Part shown: positions 17,073-25,426 of the stretch, piece by piece
Layout: every line of letters begins with the position of its first letter
Numbering within the stretch: the first letter of the stretch is position 1
From: Cryobacterium inferilacus
GTDB lineage: Bacteria; Actinomycetota; Actinomycetes; Actinomycetales; Microbacteriaceae
Length of the DNA stretch: 64,000 nt
Assembly: GCF_019599185.1 (NCBI RefSeq)
Contig: NZ_JAIEUL010000003.1
Location: forward strand, 124,001 to 188,000
Direction: 5' to 3'
The notes under the pieces: generated by a model
Databases searched by the model: none
What the model was told of the DNA's origin: nothing
What the model saw: only the letters and a program-made list of their open reading frames with translations
Made by a program: the position numbers and the translations under genes

Positions 17073-17327
17073 TCACGCGCCGGAGTGCGACCGAGGCAGG
17101 TAGGCGCGCACGATGGCGATCACGACAAGGGCGACGAGGACGGTGGCGCTGATCGGAATCGCCCAGAGCGCGCCGAAACCCAGGACCGCCGGCCAGACCG
17201 GTTCGCCGGTCAGACTGCTCCAGTTCTCGCCGCGGGAGCGGCCGATCTCGACGTAGGCAACCACGCCGAGCAGTACGGCGATACTGGCGCCGAGCAGGGC
17301 GGCTGCGGCGATGATCAACCGTTTCAT
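17073..17327 (-). CDS. Small two-helix membrane protein, unknown function
   Basis: An 84-residue protein with two hydrophobic helices, at about residues 4-26 and 47-73, separated by a polar loop (EIGRSRGENWSSLTGEP) that would face one side of the membrane. It has a strong GGGGGAGA ribosome binding site ahead of the ATG. It ends 12 nt upstream of the next membrane protein gene, so the two are probably translated from one transcript and may form a complex. No family was recognised. Confidence 0.72.
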   Translation of the reverse strand: MKRLIIAAAALLGASIAVLLGVVAYVEIGRSRGENWSSLTGEPVWPAVLGFGALWAIPISATVLVALVVIAIVRAYLPRSHSGA

Positions 17328-17423
17328 GTCTTCTCCCCCGAGTGCCTCGCGTCTTTACGCTGGCATAGTTTCCGCGGATGCGCAAGCCTGTTCTGCCCTG
17401 AGGCACCCGATACGCTCGTGGCC

Positions 17424-17735
17424 ATGGCAACAGCGATGGTCGTGCGGCCAGGGACGCACTGGTTCAACGGCTGGTTTCTGCGCTCGTGTGCCCGAGCCGT
17501 TGTCGTGGTCGACGGTATCGAGCACGCGGCCCGGTGGGGCCGTCCCCACGTCGTGGAGGTCACCGCCGGCGACCATCTGGTGGCGGTGGGCGCTCGGTAT
17601 CGAGGCACCCGGCCGCTGCTCGGCGCTGTGGACACACCCGTGACCGTGCAGGCGGACGAGCGTGTGGTCGTGCACGCCCGCAACGGCTTCTTCAACCATC
17701 AACCGTTCACCATCACGACCTCCTCACCGCGCTGA
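17424..17735 (+). CDS. Small beta-rich protein, unknown function
   Basis: A 103-residue protein without a signal peptide or membrane helix. The pattern of alternating hydrophobic residues (AVVVVDGIEH, HVVEVTAGDHLVAVGARYR, TVQADERVVVHARNG) suggests a compact beta sandwich. A much longer upstream extension of the same frame runs antisense to three genes and was rejected; ATG 17424 is the first sensible start. Its last 23 nt overlap the end of the convergent EamA gene. Function unknown. Confidence 0.6.
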   Translation: MATAMVVRPGTHWFNGWFLRSCARAVVVVDGIEHAARWGRPHVVEVTAGDHLVAVGARYRGTRPLLGAVDTPVTVQADERVVVHARNGFFNHQPFTITTSSPR

Positions 17736-18672
17736 TCCTCACCGCACTCTGCCGTCGTTGCCGCGGCACGCCCGCTAGCGCCAGCCGGTGCCGTTGTTCG
17801 ATGGTGCGGCCCCAGGCCGTTCCCGCGAGGATGAGCGCGATGCCGACGTAACCCGCGAGTGCCACGGGGTCATGAGCGATTGTGATGCCGATGATCGCCG
17901 CCCAAATGGGTTCGGTTCCCAGCAGCAGGCTCACCCGCGTGGGCGAGGTGCGCCGCACCGCCCAGGTTTGCACCAGGAAGGCGAAGACCGTGCAGGCGAG
18001 CACGAGGTAGAGGAAGAGCGCACCGCTCGCCGGGTCGAGCTGCGCGATGAAATGCGGGACCGAGTCGTCCTGGACCAGCGACACCGCCAGGAAGAGTAGC
18101 GCGCAGGTTGCCAGCTGCACGGTCGTGAGGTGCAGCGAATCCATCGGCTTGGCGGCGGTGAGGCTGAACATCGTGGTGACGTGCACGGCCCGTACGATCG
18201 CCGCCCCGAGAATGAGCAGGTCACCGAGGCTGGGCGGGTGGAAGGCCCCGTTGCCGGCGAGGAGCGCGACACCGACGATGGCGGTGGCACCGGCGAGGTA
18301 AAACCGCCCTGGTAGCCGCCGACCGGATGCCACGGACTCGAGGATCGGCGTGAACACGATCGTCAGGCTGATGATGAGGCCGGCGTTCGTGGCCGAGGTG
18401 TGGGCGATGCCGAAGGTCTCGAACGCGAACACGGCGGCCAGGATCACCCCGAGGACCACACCCGCTCGAAGTTCCGCCGCACTCACCCGGCCGCGCCGCG
18501 CGGCCACGATGGCGGCCATCACGGCCGCCGCGAGCAGCATGCGCAGGGCGAGCAGTGCCACCACCGAGTCGGCCGTGACGAGTTCCTTGGCGGCGAGGTA
18601 GGTCGATCCCCAGGTCGCGGCGACCAGGAGCAGGAGGAGGTCGACACGGAAACGACTGAGAAGAGCGGGCAT
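17713..18672 (-). CDS. EamA/DMT-family transporter
   Basis: A 319-residue protein with ten hydrophobic helices and the internal two-fold repeat of the drug/metabolite transporter superfamily. Typical pieces include LLLLLVAATWGSTYLAAK at the start of the first EamA repeat and LLGTEPIWAAIIGITIA in the second. Such proteins export amino acids or other small metabolites across the inner membrane. The ATG at 18672 is chosen because the helix follows directly; upstream extension would overlap the divergent regulator. The divergent LysR gene probably controls it. Substrate unknown. Confidence 0.92.
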   Translation of the reverse strand: MPALLSRFRVDLLLLLVAATWGSTYLAAKELVTADSVVALLALRMLLAAAVMAAIVAARRGRVSAAELRAGVVLGVILAAVFAFETFGIAHTSATNAGLIISLTIVFTPILESVASGRRLPGRFYLAGATAIVGVALLAGNGAFHPPSLGDLLILGAAIVRAVHVTTMFSLTAAKPMDSLHLTTVQLATCALLFLAVSLVQDDSVPHFIAQLDPASGALFLYLVLACTVFAFLVQTWAVRRTSPTRVSLLLGTEPIWAAIIGITIAHDPVALAGYVGIALILAGTAWGRTIEQRHRLALAGVPRQRRQSAVRISAVRRS

Positions 18673-18744
18673 CCCCCTATCGTCCGGTCCGCGCGCACAT
18701 AAGACTAGAGAGCAGTTTCGTGCGCCATGGTTTAGTTTGAACTT

Positions 18745-19647
18745 ATGGAACTCGGTCAGCTGCGTGCACTGCGGGAACTCGGCGACCGGGGCAGCATTGC
18801 CGCGGTCGCCGCGGCGCTGTACGTCACTCCCTCGTCGGTCTCTCAGCAGATCAGCGCCCTGCAACGCCACTCGACCGCCCCCTTGACCTACCGGGACGGG
18901 CGCCGCACCGCGCTCACCGACGCCGGGCGGGCACTGGCGATGGCGGCGATCGACGTAGAGGTGGCCCTCGAACGCGCTGACCAGGCGGTGGCACTCTTCC
19001 GCTCCGAGCCGGTCGGCACGGTGTCGGTGGCGGCCTTCCACAGCGCCGGTCTGGCGGTCTTCGGCCCGTTGATCGCCGCGAGCGCCGGCGCCGACCAGCC
19101 GGATGTGCGCGTCAGCGACTTTGATGTGGCCCAGAACGACTTTCCGGCTCTCACCGCCGATCATGACCTTGTTCTCGCGCACCGGCTGGTCGGCAGCCCG
19201 CCATGGCCGGGGTCGGTGCGGGTGGAACCGCTGCTCGACGAGCCGCTGGACATCGCCGTTCGACGCGAGCATCACCTCGCGACCACGGCCGAGATTCAGC
19301 CGGCCGACCTGCAGGGCGAGGACTGGGTCGCCGTGCACGAGGGATTCCCGCTGCAGCAGGCGCTCGCCGTCATCGCGGGTATCGGTGGGAGCGAGGCGCG
19401 CATCCGTCACCGGATCAACGAGTTCTCCGTCGCGGCCGCGGTGGTCGAAGCCAGTGACTGCATCGCCCTGATGCCCCGGTACACCACGGATATGCGCGAC
19501 CACCCGAACCTGGTCCTGCTCCCGCTCGCTCGCCCCGGCCTCGGCCGGCACATCGATTGCCTGGCCCGCCCGGAGACGCTCGAGCGACGGAACGCGCAGA
19601 CCGTTCTCGCGCAGATCACCACCATCGTCACCGCGCTCACCCGCTGA
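18745..19647 (+). CDS. LysR-family regulator of the EamA exporter
   Basis: A 300-residue LysR regulator. The helix-turn-helix is GSIAAVAAALYVTPSSVSQQ, and the effector domain follows from about residue 90 (GTVSVAAFHSAGLAVFGPLI). It diverges from the EamA gene across a 72-nt gap, the classical arrangement of a LysR regulator and its target. Its N-terminal half resembles the other LysR in this window (putA side), so the two probably belong to the same LysR subgroup. The inducer is unknown; it may be the transported metabolite. Confidence 0.92.
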   Translation: MELGQLRALRELGDRGSIAAVAAALYVTPSSVSQQISALQRHSTAPLTYRDGRRTALTDAGRALAMAAIDVEVALERADQAVALFRSEPVGTVSVAAFHSAGLAVFGPLIAASAGADQPDVRVSDFDVAQNDFPALTADHDLVLAHRLVGSPPWPGSVRVEPLLDEPLDIAVRREHHLATTAEIQPADLQGEDWVAVHEGFPLQQALAVIAGIGGSEARIRHRINEFSVAAAVVEASDCIALMPRYTTDMRDHPNLVLLPLARPGLGRHIDCLARPETLERRNAQTVLAQITTIVTALTR

Positions 19648-19665
19648 CCGCGAGGACCGACCGCC

Positions 19666-20310
19666 TCAACCGAACGTGCCGAGGGCGCGCCGGTACGCGG
19701 CGCTGTCTGCCCGGGTGGCGCTGGTCACCAGTAGGGCATTCGGGCCGATGCGACGGGTGAACTCACCCACGCAGGGGATGGTGATGATGATCGTCAGGCC
19801 GGCCCGCCAAGCGGGGATGAGAGTCGCGAGATCGCGCCTCTCCGGGCTGTCCTCGAGTCTGGTCGGCAGCGCCGTCGCGTGCGCGGCGGCCCCGCTCTCC
19901 GACCAGGCCCGATAGGCAGGGCTGTCGAGGGCGGCACCGCCGACATCATCCCGCCAGCTCGGGCCGATCAGGCGACGGAGGAGGTCGGCCCGCTCGGCCG
20001 ACCCGTCCGCGGTGCTGTGGAGTTCCTCGAAGATTCTCGGATCTTTCTCCCCGCCGGCGTGCGCGGCCGTCTGCTGCCAGAGGCGCGGCCAGGCCTCCGC
20101 CCACGCCGCCCGGGCATCCGTGCCCACCGTGTCGTCGTGAACGGCCGCGGGCGAGTCGGACAGCACCGGGGGCAAGTCGTCCCCGCGCGGTGCCAGCCCG
20201 TACGCTTCCCGAATCCAGAGCAGCTCCAGTAGCGCAGTGGGTCGATCCTCGATGGTGAGCATCATGTCGTGGGGCCACTGCTCGCCCGGTATCGGTTCGC
20301 TGGATCGCAC
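19666..20310 (-). CDS. Cytoplasmic protein of unknown function
   Basis: A 214-residue protein starting at GTG 20310, which is preceded by a strong AGGGGGAG ribosome binding site. It is soluble, rich in Trp, Ala and Asp, and apparently mostly helical (WAEAWPRLWQQTAAHAGG), with a short hydrophobic strand near the C-terminus (AGLTIIITIPCVGEF). No catalytic motif or family is recognised. It is transcribed divergently from DUF808 and convergently with LysR, so it appears to be a single-gene unit. Confidence 0.72.
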   Translation of the reverse strand: MRSSEPIPGEQWPHDMMLTIEDRPTALLELLWIREAYGLAPRGDDLPPVLSDSPAAVHDDTVGTDARAAWAEAWPRLWQQTAAHAGGEKDPRIFEELHSTADGSAERADLLRRLIGPSWRDDVGGAALDSPAYRAWSESGAAAHATALPTRLEDSPERRDLATLIPAWRAGLTIIITIPCVGEFTRRIGPNALLVTSATRADSAAYRRALGTFG

Positions 20311-20540
20311 GTCTCCCCCTCAGGTCGGTCCCCCTACCCTCGCCGACCGGCCGTCGTCACGCAAGGACCCGACCAGGGGCTACGAAGCAGGTGACTCGTG
20401 GGCGGTGACTTGGTGTGGTGCCGAGGAACACTGCCGCGTCATCGATCGTGACGGGAGGGACGGGACTGCAGCGCTGTACTGTGGACTTCGATATGTCGCC
20501 CGCCATCGCGGGACGACGCCCCCGATCCAAGGAGAACCAG

Positions 20541-21440
20541 ATGTCGGTCGGCCTGCTCGCCGTAGTCGATGACATTCTTACCGCTGCCCTCAAGGCCAGC
20601 GCTAAGACCGCCGGCGTCGTCATCGACGACGCGGCCGTCACCCCGCAGTACGTGCAGGGGTTGTCGCCCGCTCGCGAACTCCACGTGGTCTGGCGCATCG
20701 CGCTGGGCAGCCTGTTCAACAAGTTCGTCATCATCATCCCGCTTGCGCTGCTGCTGTCGGCGTTCGCGCCCTGGGTGCTGCCGTTCCTGCTGATCCTCGG
20801 CGGCACCTACCTGTGCTTCGAGGGTGCGGAGAAGGTCACCGAGTGGTTCGGTGTGCATCACGTCGTGGAGGACACCGGGGCGCGGGATGAGAAGAAGCTC
20901 GTCTTCGGCGCCGTCCGCACCGACCTCATCCTGAGCACCGAGATCATGCTCATCGCCCTGGCCAGCCTCGACCCCGACTTCGGCATCTGGATGACGCTGG
21001 GCGCGCTGGTCGTCATCGGCCTCGGTATGACCGTGCTGGTTTACGGCGCCGTCGCCCTGCTTGTGAAGATCGATGACATCGGGCTGTCCCTGATGAAGAA
21101 CCCGGCCCGCGGGGTGCGCCGCACCGGCGCGCGCATCGTGGCGGCCATGCCCGCGGTCTTCAAGGTGATCAGCATCATCGGCACCGTCGCCATGCTCTGG
21201 GTGGGTGGCCACCTGGTGATCACGAACCTGGCCGAGACGTTCTGGCACGGCCCGTACGACCTGCTGCACGTGGTGACGCACGCGGTGGAGTCGGCCGGCC
21301 CGGTCGTCGTCTGGCTCGCCGACACGGCGATGTCCGCCGTGTTCGGGCTCGCGCTGGGCCTGATCGTCGTCGGGATCGTTCTGGCCATCACGCGCCTCTT
21401 CAAGCGCAACCAGCCGGCCGACCACCACGTGCCGGTCTAA
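20541..21440 (+). CDS. DUF808 family membrane protein (YedI-like)
   Basis: A 299-residue membrane protein of the DUF808/YedI family. The family N-terminus is recognisable: GLLAVVDDILTAALKAS, KTAGVVIDDAAVTPQYVQG and ELHVVWRIALGSL, followed by about six to seven helices including FLLILGGTYLCFEGAEKV. The ATG at 20541 has AAGGAG 8 nt upstream; earlier in-frame codons would add a non-conserved Arg/Thr tail. Many DUF808 proteins have a longer N-terminal helix region than this one. The function of the family is unknown. The TAA stop overlaps the convergent ABC permease stop. Confidence 0.9.
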   Translation: MSVGLLAVVDDILTAALKASAKTAGVVIDDAAVTPQYVQGLSPARELHVVWRIALGSLFNKFVIIIPLALLLSAFAPWVLPFLLILGGTYLCFEGAEKVTEWFGVHHVVEDTGARDEKKLVFGAVRTDLILSTEIMLIALASLDPDFGIWMTLGALVVIGLGMTVLVYGAVALLVKIDDIGLSLMKNPARGVRRTGARIVAAMPAVFKVISIIGTVAMLWVGGHLVITNLAETFWHGPYDLLHVVTHAVESAGPVVVWLADTAMSAVFGLALGLIVVGIVLAITRLFKRNQPADHHVPV

Positions 21441-22273
21441 CGCACCGACTTGCGCTCGTAGATCACCATTGACCAGACGTAGCCGATGACGGTGATCGCG
21501 ACGCACCACCCGACCGCGAGCACCGCGCTCCAGCCGATCGGCGTACCCAGCAGCAGGCCGCGCAGGGTCTCGACGACCGGCGTGAAGGGCTGATACTCCG
21601 CGAACCATTCCAGACCGGCCGGCATCGACTCGGTGGGAACGAAGCCGCTGCCGAGGAAGGGCAGCAGTACCAGCAGGAGCGGCAGGTTGCTGGCCGTCTC
21701 CACCGACTTGGCCTGCATGCCCATGCCGACGGCCAGCCAGGTGATCGCGAATGCGAGCAGGGTGAGCAGGCCAGCGGCACCGAGCCAGTCCATGGGTGTG
21801 GCCGTGGGGCGGAACCCGATCAGCACCCCGACCCCGAGCACGAGAGCGACGGCGATGAGCGCCTGGATGGTGTTGCCGAGCACGTGCCCGGCGAGCACAG
21901 CGGCCCGGGAGATCGCCATGGTGCGAAACCTCGCCGTGATGCCCTCGGTCATGTCCATCGAGACCGTCGTCGCTGTGCCCCCTGCGGTACCGGCGATCGT
22001 GATCGCCAGGATTCCCGGTATGACGTAGGCGAGATAGGCCGCGCGCCCTGCGGTCGGATCGACACCGGGCAGGCCGGCCCCGAGCGTGCCGCCGAAGACG
22101 AACACGAACATCAGCAGGATCACCACCGGGCCCACGATCGTGAACACAGACAGGCCGGGGTACCGGATCATGTGCAGGAGGTTGCGGCGCAGCATCGTGA
22201 CCGCGTCGGCGACGACGTGCGAGCGCGGCTGGGCGCCCTGAGCGGTGGTGCGCGGTGCGGTGACGGTGGTCAT
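21437..22273 (-). CDS. ABC-2 type exporter permease (DrrB-like)
   Basis: A 278-residue membrane protein with six predicted helices and the ABC-2 pattern of daunorubicin-type exporters (DrrB): a short cytoplasmic start, PGLSVFTIVGPVVILLMFVF in helix 1, a Gly-rich extracytoplasmic loop, and the C-terminal LPFLGSGFVPTESMP segment before the last helices. It starts through an ATGA overlap with the ATPase gene and is the last gene of the leftward operon. Likely exports a drug, lipid or peptide; the substrate is unknown. Confidence 0.92.
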   Translation of the reverse strand: MTTVTAPRTTAQGAQPRSHVVADAVTMLRRNLLHMIRYPGLSVFTIVGPVVILLMFVFVFGGTLGAGLPGVDPTAGRAAYLAYVIPGILAITIAGTAGGTATTVSMDMTEGITARFRTMAISRAAVLAGHVLGNTIQALIAVALVLGVGVLIGFRPTATPMDWLGAAGLLTLLAFAITWLAVGMGMQAKSVETASNLPLLLVLLPFLGSGFVPTESMPAGLEWFAEYQPFTPVVETLRGLLLGTPIGWSAVLAVGWCVAITVIGYVWSMVIYERKSVR

Positions 22274-23247
22274 TGTTCGTGTCCTTTCGAATCGGCCCGA
22301 ACCGACGACGTCTGCGCGCCCGTCAGGGCGAAGAAGACGTCATCAAGATCCGGGGTGTGGATGCTGAGGTCGTCGACCTCGAGGTCGGCCGAGGCCAGGC
22401 GGCCGAGCACGTCGCGCAGGGCACCGACCCCACCGGCGCTCGGCACGGTCAACGTGAGCGCGGCGTCGTCACGCGCAGAGCCGTCACGGGCAGAGCCGTC
22501 GAGCAGACGGGCTGCGGTGTCGAGCGCCGCGGCATCCGTGAATCGCAGCCGAATGTGCCCACCGGGCACGAGGCGCTTGAGCTCCTCCGGCGTGCCGTCG
22601 GCGACGATCCGGCCTCTGTCGAGCACCGCGATGCGGTCGGCGAGCTGGTCGGCTTCGTCCAGGTGCTGCGTGGTGAGCAGCACCGTGGTGCCCTCGGCGA
22701 CCAGGCCTCGCACGATGTCCCACATCGTGCGGCGGCTGCGCGGGTCCAGGCCCGTGGTGGGTTCGTCGAGAAAGATCACGCTCGGTGTGGAGACCAGGGT
22801 CATGGCGAGGTCGAGGCGACGCTTCATGCCGCCGGAGTACGTGACCAGCGGCTTGCGGGCGGCGTCGACGAGGTCGAATTGGTCGAGCAGCTCGGCCACG
22901 CGCGCCTTCCCGCGCCTGTCACCGAGGTGACGCAGCCGCGCCATCAGCAGGAGGTTTTCCTCGCCGGTGAGCAGGCCGTCGACGGCCGAGAACTGGCCGG
23001 TGAGGCCGATGGCGGCGCGCACGCCGTTCGCGTCCCGCCGCACGTCGCAGCCGGCCACGGTCAAGGTGCCGGCGTCGGGCCGCACGAGGGTGGACAGGAT
23101 GTGCACGATCGTGGTCTTGCCGGCACCGTTGGGGCCGAGCAACGCGGTGACGGTGCCGGTGGGCACGGTGAGGTCGACGTCATCCAGTACCGTCTGGCTG
23201 CAGTAGGCCTTGCGCAGCCCGCGGATCTCGATGGCTGGTGCGGTCAT
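22270..23247 (-). CDS. ABC exporter ATPase (DrrA-like)
   Basis: A 325-residue ATPase. Walker A is GPNGAGKTT near residues 39-47, the signature is YSGGMKRRLD, and Walker B is VIFLDEPTTGLDPRSR. After the nucleotide-binding domain comes a C-terminal region of about 90 residues typical of DrrA-type ATPases (with DLEVDDLSIHTPDLDDVFFAL). It pairs with the permease through a 4-nt overlap. Upstream lie the DUF4097 gene, a ribbon-helix-helix gene and a two-component system in the same direction, which suggests induction by an envelope or antibiotic signal. Confidence 0.95.
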   Translation of the reverse strand: MTAPAIEIRGLRKAYCSQTVLDDVDLTVPTGTVTALLGPNGAGKTTIVHILSTLVRPDAGTLTVAGCDVRRDANGVRAAIGLTGQFSAVDGLLTGEENLLLMARLRHLGDRRGKARVAELLDQFDLVDAARKPLVTYSGGMKRRLDLAMTLVSTPSVIFLDEPTTGLDPRSRRTMWDIVRGLVAEGTTVLLTTQHLDEADQLADRIAVLDRGRIVADGTPEELKRLVPGGHIRLRFTDAAALDTAARLLDGSARDGSARDDAALTLTVPSAGGVGALRDVLGRLASADLEVDDLSIHTPDLDDVFFALTGAQTSSVRADSKGHEQ

Positions 23248-23277
23248 GGGTTCGTTCCCTTCTCTGGGGCGTCCGGG

Positions 23278-24123
23278 TCACCGGGCGCGATGAATGCCGA
23301 TATCGCCGAACTGGGTGCGCGCCCGAACCGCGACGGTCTGTTCGGCCGGGTCTGGTGCGGTGTCGCCGGCGAGTTCGTTGCGCAGGCGGCCGGTCTTCGC
23401 CGCCAGGTCGAGCCAGGCAGGCACCCCGGGTTGTACGCCGATGGTGATCTGGCCGTAGCCGCTCTCCACCTGCACGGAGCCGGCGGAGATCTCCCCCAAC
23501 CGGATGGTGCCGTATGCGGTCTTGGCCGTGACTCCGGCCAGGGCCCGCTCGATGTCGAGGTCGCCGTAGGACAGCTTCGCGTCGAGGTCACCACCGCACT
23601 CCCCGACGGTGATGCTGCCGTGCGACGCCTTGAGGATGGCGTCACCGGTGACGGTGCCGATGCGGATCTGGCCGTGGTCGGCGGTCATCTCGATGTCGCC
23701 ATCGGCGGCGGCGATGGTGGTGCTGCCGTGCCCGGCGCGCAGCCAGAGGTCACCGGTGCCGTCCAGGTCAACCGACCCGGTGGAGCACTTGAGCCGGGTG
23801 GCGCCGAGGCGCCCGGTCGTGCGCACATTACCGGCGGAAATGTCGGCGGTGAGGCGCGATCCGGCGGGCAGTTCGATGGTCAGGTCCACCGATTCGGTGG
23901 GACCGATGATGCTGAACCGGGGCTTGGGTCCGGTGATCGTGAGGCGTTCACCGTCGAAGTCCACCTGGGTCTCTTCGGCGCCGCGACGGTCGACCGCCTT
24001 GGCCGGGCTGGTCGCCGAGACGGTCACAACGGTGTCGACCCGGTCGCTGGCGACCACGTGGATCTCACCGACGGGCAGCTTGATGGCGAGGTCGATCGGG
24101 TTCGGGGTGCTGAAGGTGGGCAT
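23278..24123 (-). CDS. DUF4097 beta-repeat protein
   Basis: A 281-residue protein made almost entirely of short beta repeats, each about 20 residues, ending in G-xIxIG patterns (for example GSTTIAAADGDIEMTADHG and GQIRIGTVTGDAI). This is the right-handed beta-solenoid style of DUF4097 proteins (YvlB/LiaX-like), linked in other bacteria to envelope-stress responses. There is no signal peptide or membrane helix. It sits 30 nt before the ABC ATPase gene and downstream of the ribbon-helix-helix gene. A sensor or scaffold for the exporter's stress response is inferred. Confidence 0.9.
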   Translation of the reverse strand: MPTFSTPNPIDLAIKLPVGEIHVVASDRVDTVVTVSATSPAKAVDRRGAEETQVDFDGERLTITGPKPRFSIIGPTESVDLTIELPAGSRLTADISAGNVRTTGRLGATRLKCSTGSVDLDGTGDLWLRAGHGSTTIAAADGDIEMTADHGQIRIGTVTGDAILKASHGSITVGECGGDLDAKLSYGDLDIERALAGVTAKTAYGTIRLGEISAGSVQVESGYGQITIGVQPGVPAWLDLAAKTGRLRNELAGDTAPDPAEQTVAVRARTQFGDIGIHRAR

Positions 24124-24209
24124 ACTGATGCGTCCCTCTCTCTGGGTTCTGGGTACAACGAACCGACCCCGCGGATGCGCGTGGCTGGCCTAGCTCGAAT
24201 TGGGCGGCT

Positions 24210-24698
24210 CTAGCGGGCCCAACCCGCGAAGTTGTCGCCGGTGCGCAGGGTGCGCTGCGCCGATCGGCGTTGTTTGGGTTGCAGGGCGGCCGCGGTGGCG
24301 CGCACCAGCCAGGCGTTGACCGAGAGGCCGTCGGCCGCGGCCGCATCGTCCACCCGCGCCTTGAGGGCATCCGGCAGGCGCAGCGTCGTGCGCGACGTGC
24401 TGGCGTCGTCGAGGTCGACGGATGGGGCCGGCCGCTCCTCGCCCTCCGGCTCGGCGGCCGGCGCCGTCACGACGAACTCGACCTCGCGCCCGCGCAGCCG
24501 CACGTCGACCGACCCGGGTGCGAGGTCACGGGTGATCTCGCCGGCCGCGGCGGACAGCGCGTCGAGGAGCACGAGCCGCACCGCGGCATCCAGGCCGGCG
24601 GCGAGTCGTTCGGCGGCGGCGCGGGTGTCCTCCGCGCCGTTCGCCGCGGCATCCACCAGCTGGCGCTGCAGGTCGTTGACGTACTGTCCGAGTTCCAT
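24210..24698 (-). CDS. Ribbon-helix-helix (HicB/CopG-like) DNA-binding protein
   Basis: A 162-residue protein. The C-terminal 55 residues carry a ribbon-helix-helix fold: the strand TTLRLPDALKARVDDAAA, then GLSVNAWLVRATAAAL. The first 95 residues form helices and a strand segment (VDVRLRGREVEFVV), unlike a plain antitoxin. No toxin gene adjoins it, so a toxin-antitoxin role is unlikely; regulator of the DUF4097/ABC operon is the better reading. The ATG at 24698 lies 10 nt from an inverted repeat of TGGTGTCAC sites, fitting autoregulation. It is the first gene after the two-component genes. Confidence 0.85.
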   Translation of the reverse strand: MELGQYVNDLQRQLVDAAANGAEDTRAAAERLAAGLDAAVRLVLLDALSAAAGEITRDLAPGSVDVRLRGREVEFVVTAPAAEPEGEERPAPSVDLDDASTSRTTLRLPDALKARVDDAAAADGLSVNAWLVRATAAALQPKQRRSAQRTLRTGDNFAGWAR

Positions 24699-24707
24699 GC
24701 CACCATA

Positions 24708-24750
24708 GTGACACCACGATGGTGTCACGTCAAGCTTGGAGTGGTGTCAC
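24708..24750. promoter_or_regulatory. Three-half-site operator upstream of the ribbon-helix-helix gene
   Basis: The 9-mer TGGTGTCAC occurs at 24720-24728 and 24742-24750, and its exact inverse GTGACACCA at 24708-24716. The first pair forms a perfect palindrome with a 3-nt spacer (CGA); the third lies 13 nt away, in direct orientation to the second. Ribbon-helix-helix proteins usually bind such repeated short half-sites cooperatively. The cluster is 10-52 nt from the start codon, between this gene and the response regulator stop. Confidence 0.78.
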
Positions 24751-24754
24751 GTCT

Positions 24755-25426
24755 CTAGTTGAGTGCGCTGTGCACGCAGATGGCGATCTGCACCCGGTTG
24801 TCCACGGCGAGCTTGTCGAGGATGCGCCCGACGTGGGTCTTCACGGTCGTCACGCTCACGAAGTGGGCCCGGGCGATCTCGGCGTTGGAGAGCCCCTGGG
24901 CGATGGCCAGAGCCACGTCTCGTTCACGGGCGGTGAGCAGGTCGAGCCTGGCCGCCGCATCCGTTGACTGCCGCGGCCCTGGCTGGGCGGCGGCCACCTT
25001 GATCAGCTGACCGATCACCGGCTGCGACAGAATGGTGCGGCCGGCGGCCACCTGGCGAACGGCGTCGATCAGCTCCGCGGGCGGTGTGTCCTTGAGCAGA
25101 AAGCCGCTCGCTCCCAGGCGCAGGGCGGTGAGCACGGATTCGTCGGTGTCGAAGGTCGTGAGCACGATGATCTTGAGGTCGGGTTGCGCAGCGAGTAGCT
25201 CCCGGGTGGCGGCGAGGCCGTCCAGCTGCGGCATCCGGATGTCCATCAGCACGACGTCGGGTTGACTGTCGATGGTCAGCAGCATGCCTGCCCGGCCGTC
25301 CCCGGCCTCGCCCACAACCTGCAGCTCGGGGTCGCCCTCGAGGATCAACCGGAGCCCGGAGCGCACCAGCGCTTCGTCGTCGACGAGGACCACCCTGATG
25401 CGCGTCACCTCGTCCACGGCAACCAT
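24755..25426 (-). CDS. NarL/LuxR-type response regulator
   Basis: A 223-residue response regulator. The receiver domain has the acidic pair VDDE near the start, the phosphorylation Asp in VVLMDIRMPQLDG, the switch Thr (VLTTFD) and a Lys in LLKDTPP. The C-terminal LuxR helix-turn-helix is ERDVALAIAQGLSNAEIARA and VSVTTVKTHV. It overlaps the end of the partner kinase gene by 22 nt if started at ATG 25426; a GTG a few codons in is an alternative. The likely target is the leftward operon just downstream. Confidence 0.95.
   Translation of the reverse strand: MVAVDEVTRIRVVLVDDEALVRSGLRLILEGDPELQVVGEAGDGRAGMLLTIDSQPDVVLMDIRMPQLDGLAATRELLAAQPDLKIIVLTTFDTDESVLTALRLGASGFLLKDTPPAELIDAVRQVAAGRTILSQPVIGQLIKVAAAQPGPRQSTDAAARLDLLTARERDVALAIAQGLSNAEIARAHFVSVTTVKTHVGRILDKLAVDNRVQIAICVHSALN

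Noticed and set aside
16458-17735. 425-codon plus-strand frame over small membrane protein genes
   Set aside because: Only its last 103 codons look protein-like and have their own ATG at 17424; the rest is antisense to a lipoprotein and two membrane protein genes.
24210-24698. Toxin-antitoxin module (HicB-like antitoxin)
   Set aside because: No HicA or other toxin frame lies next to it, and the N-terminal domain is too large for a typical antitoxin.
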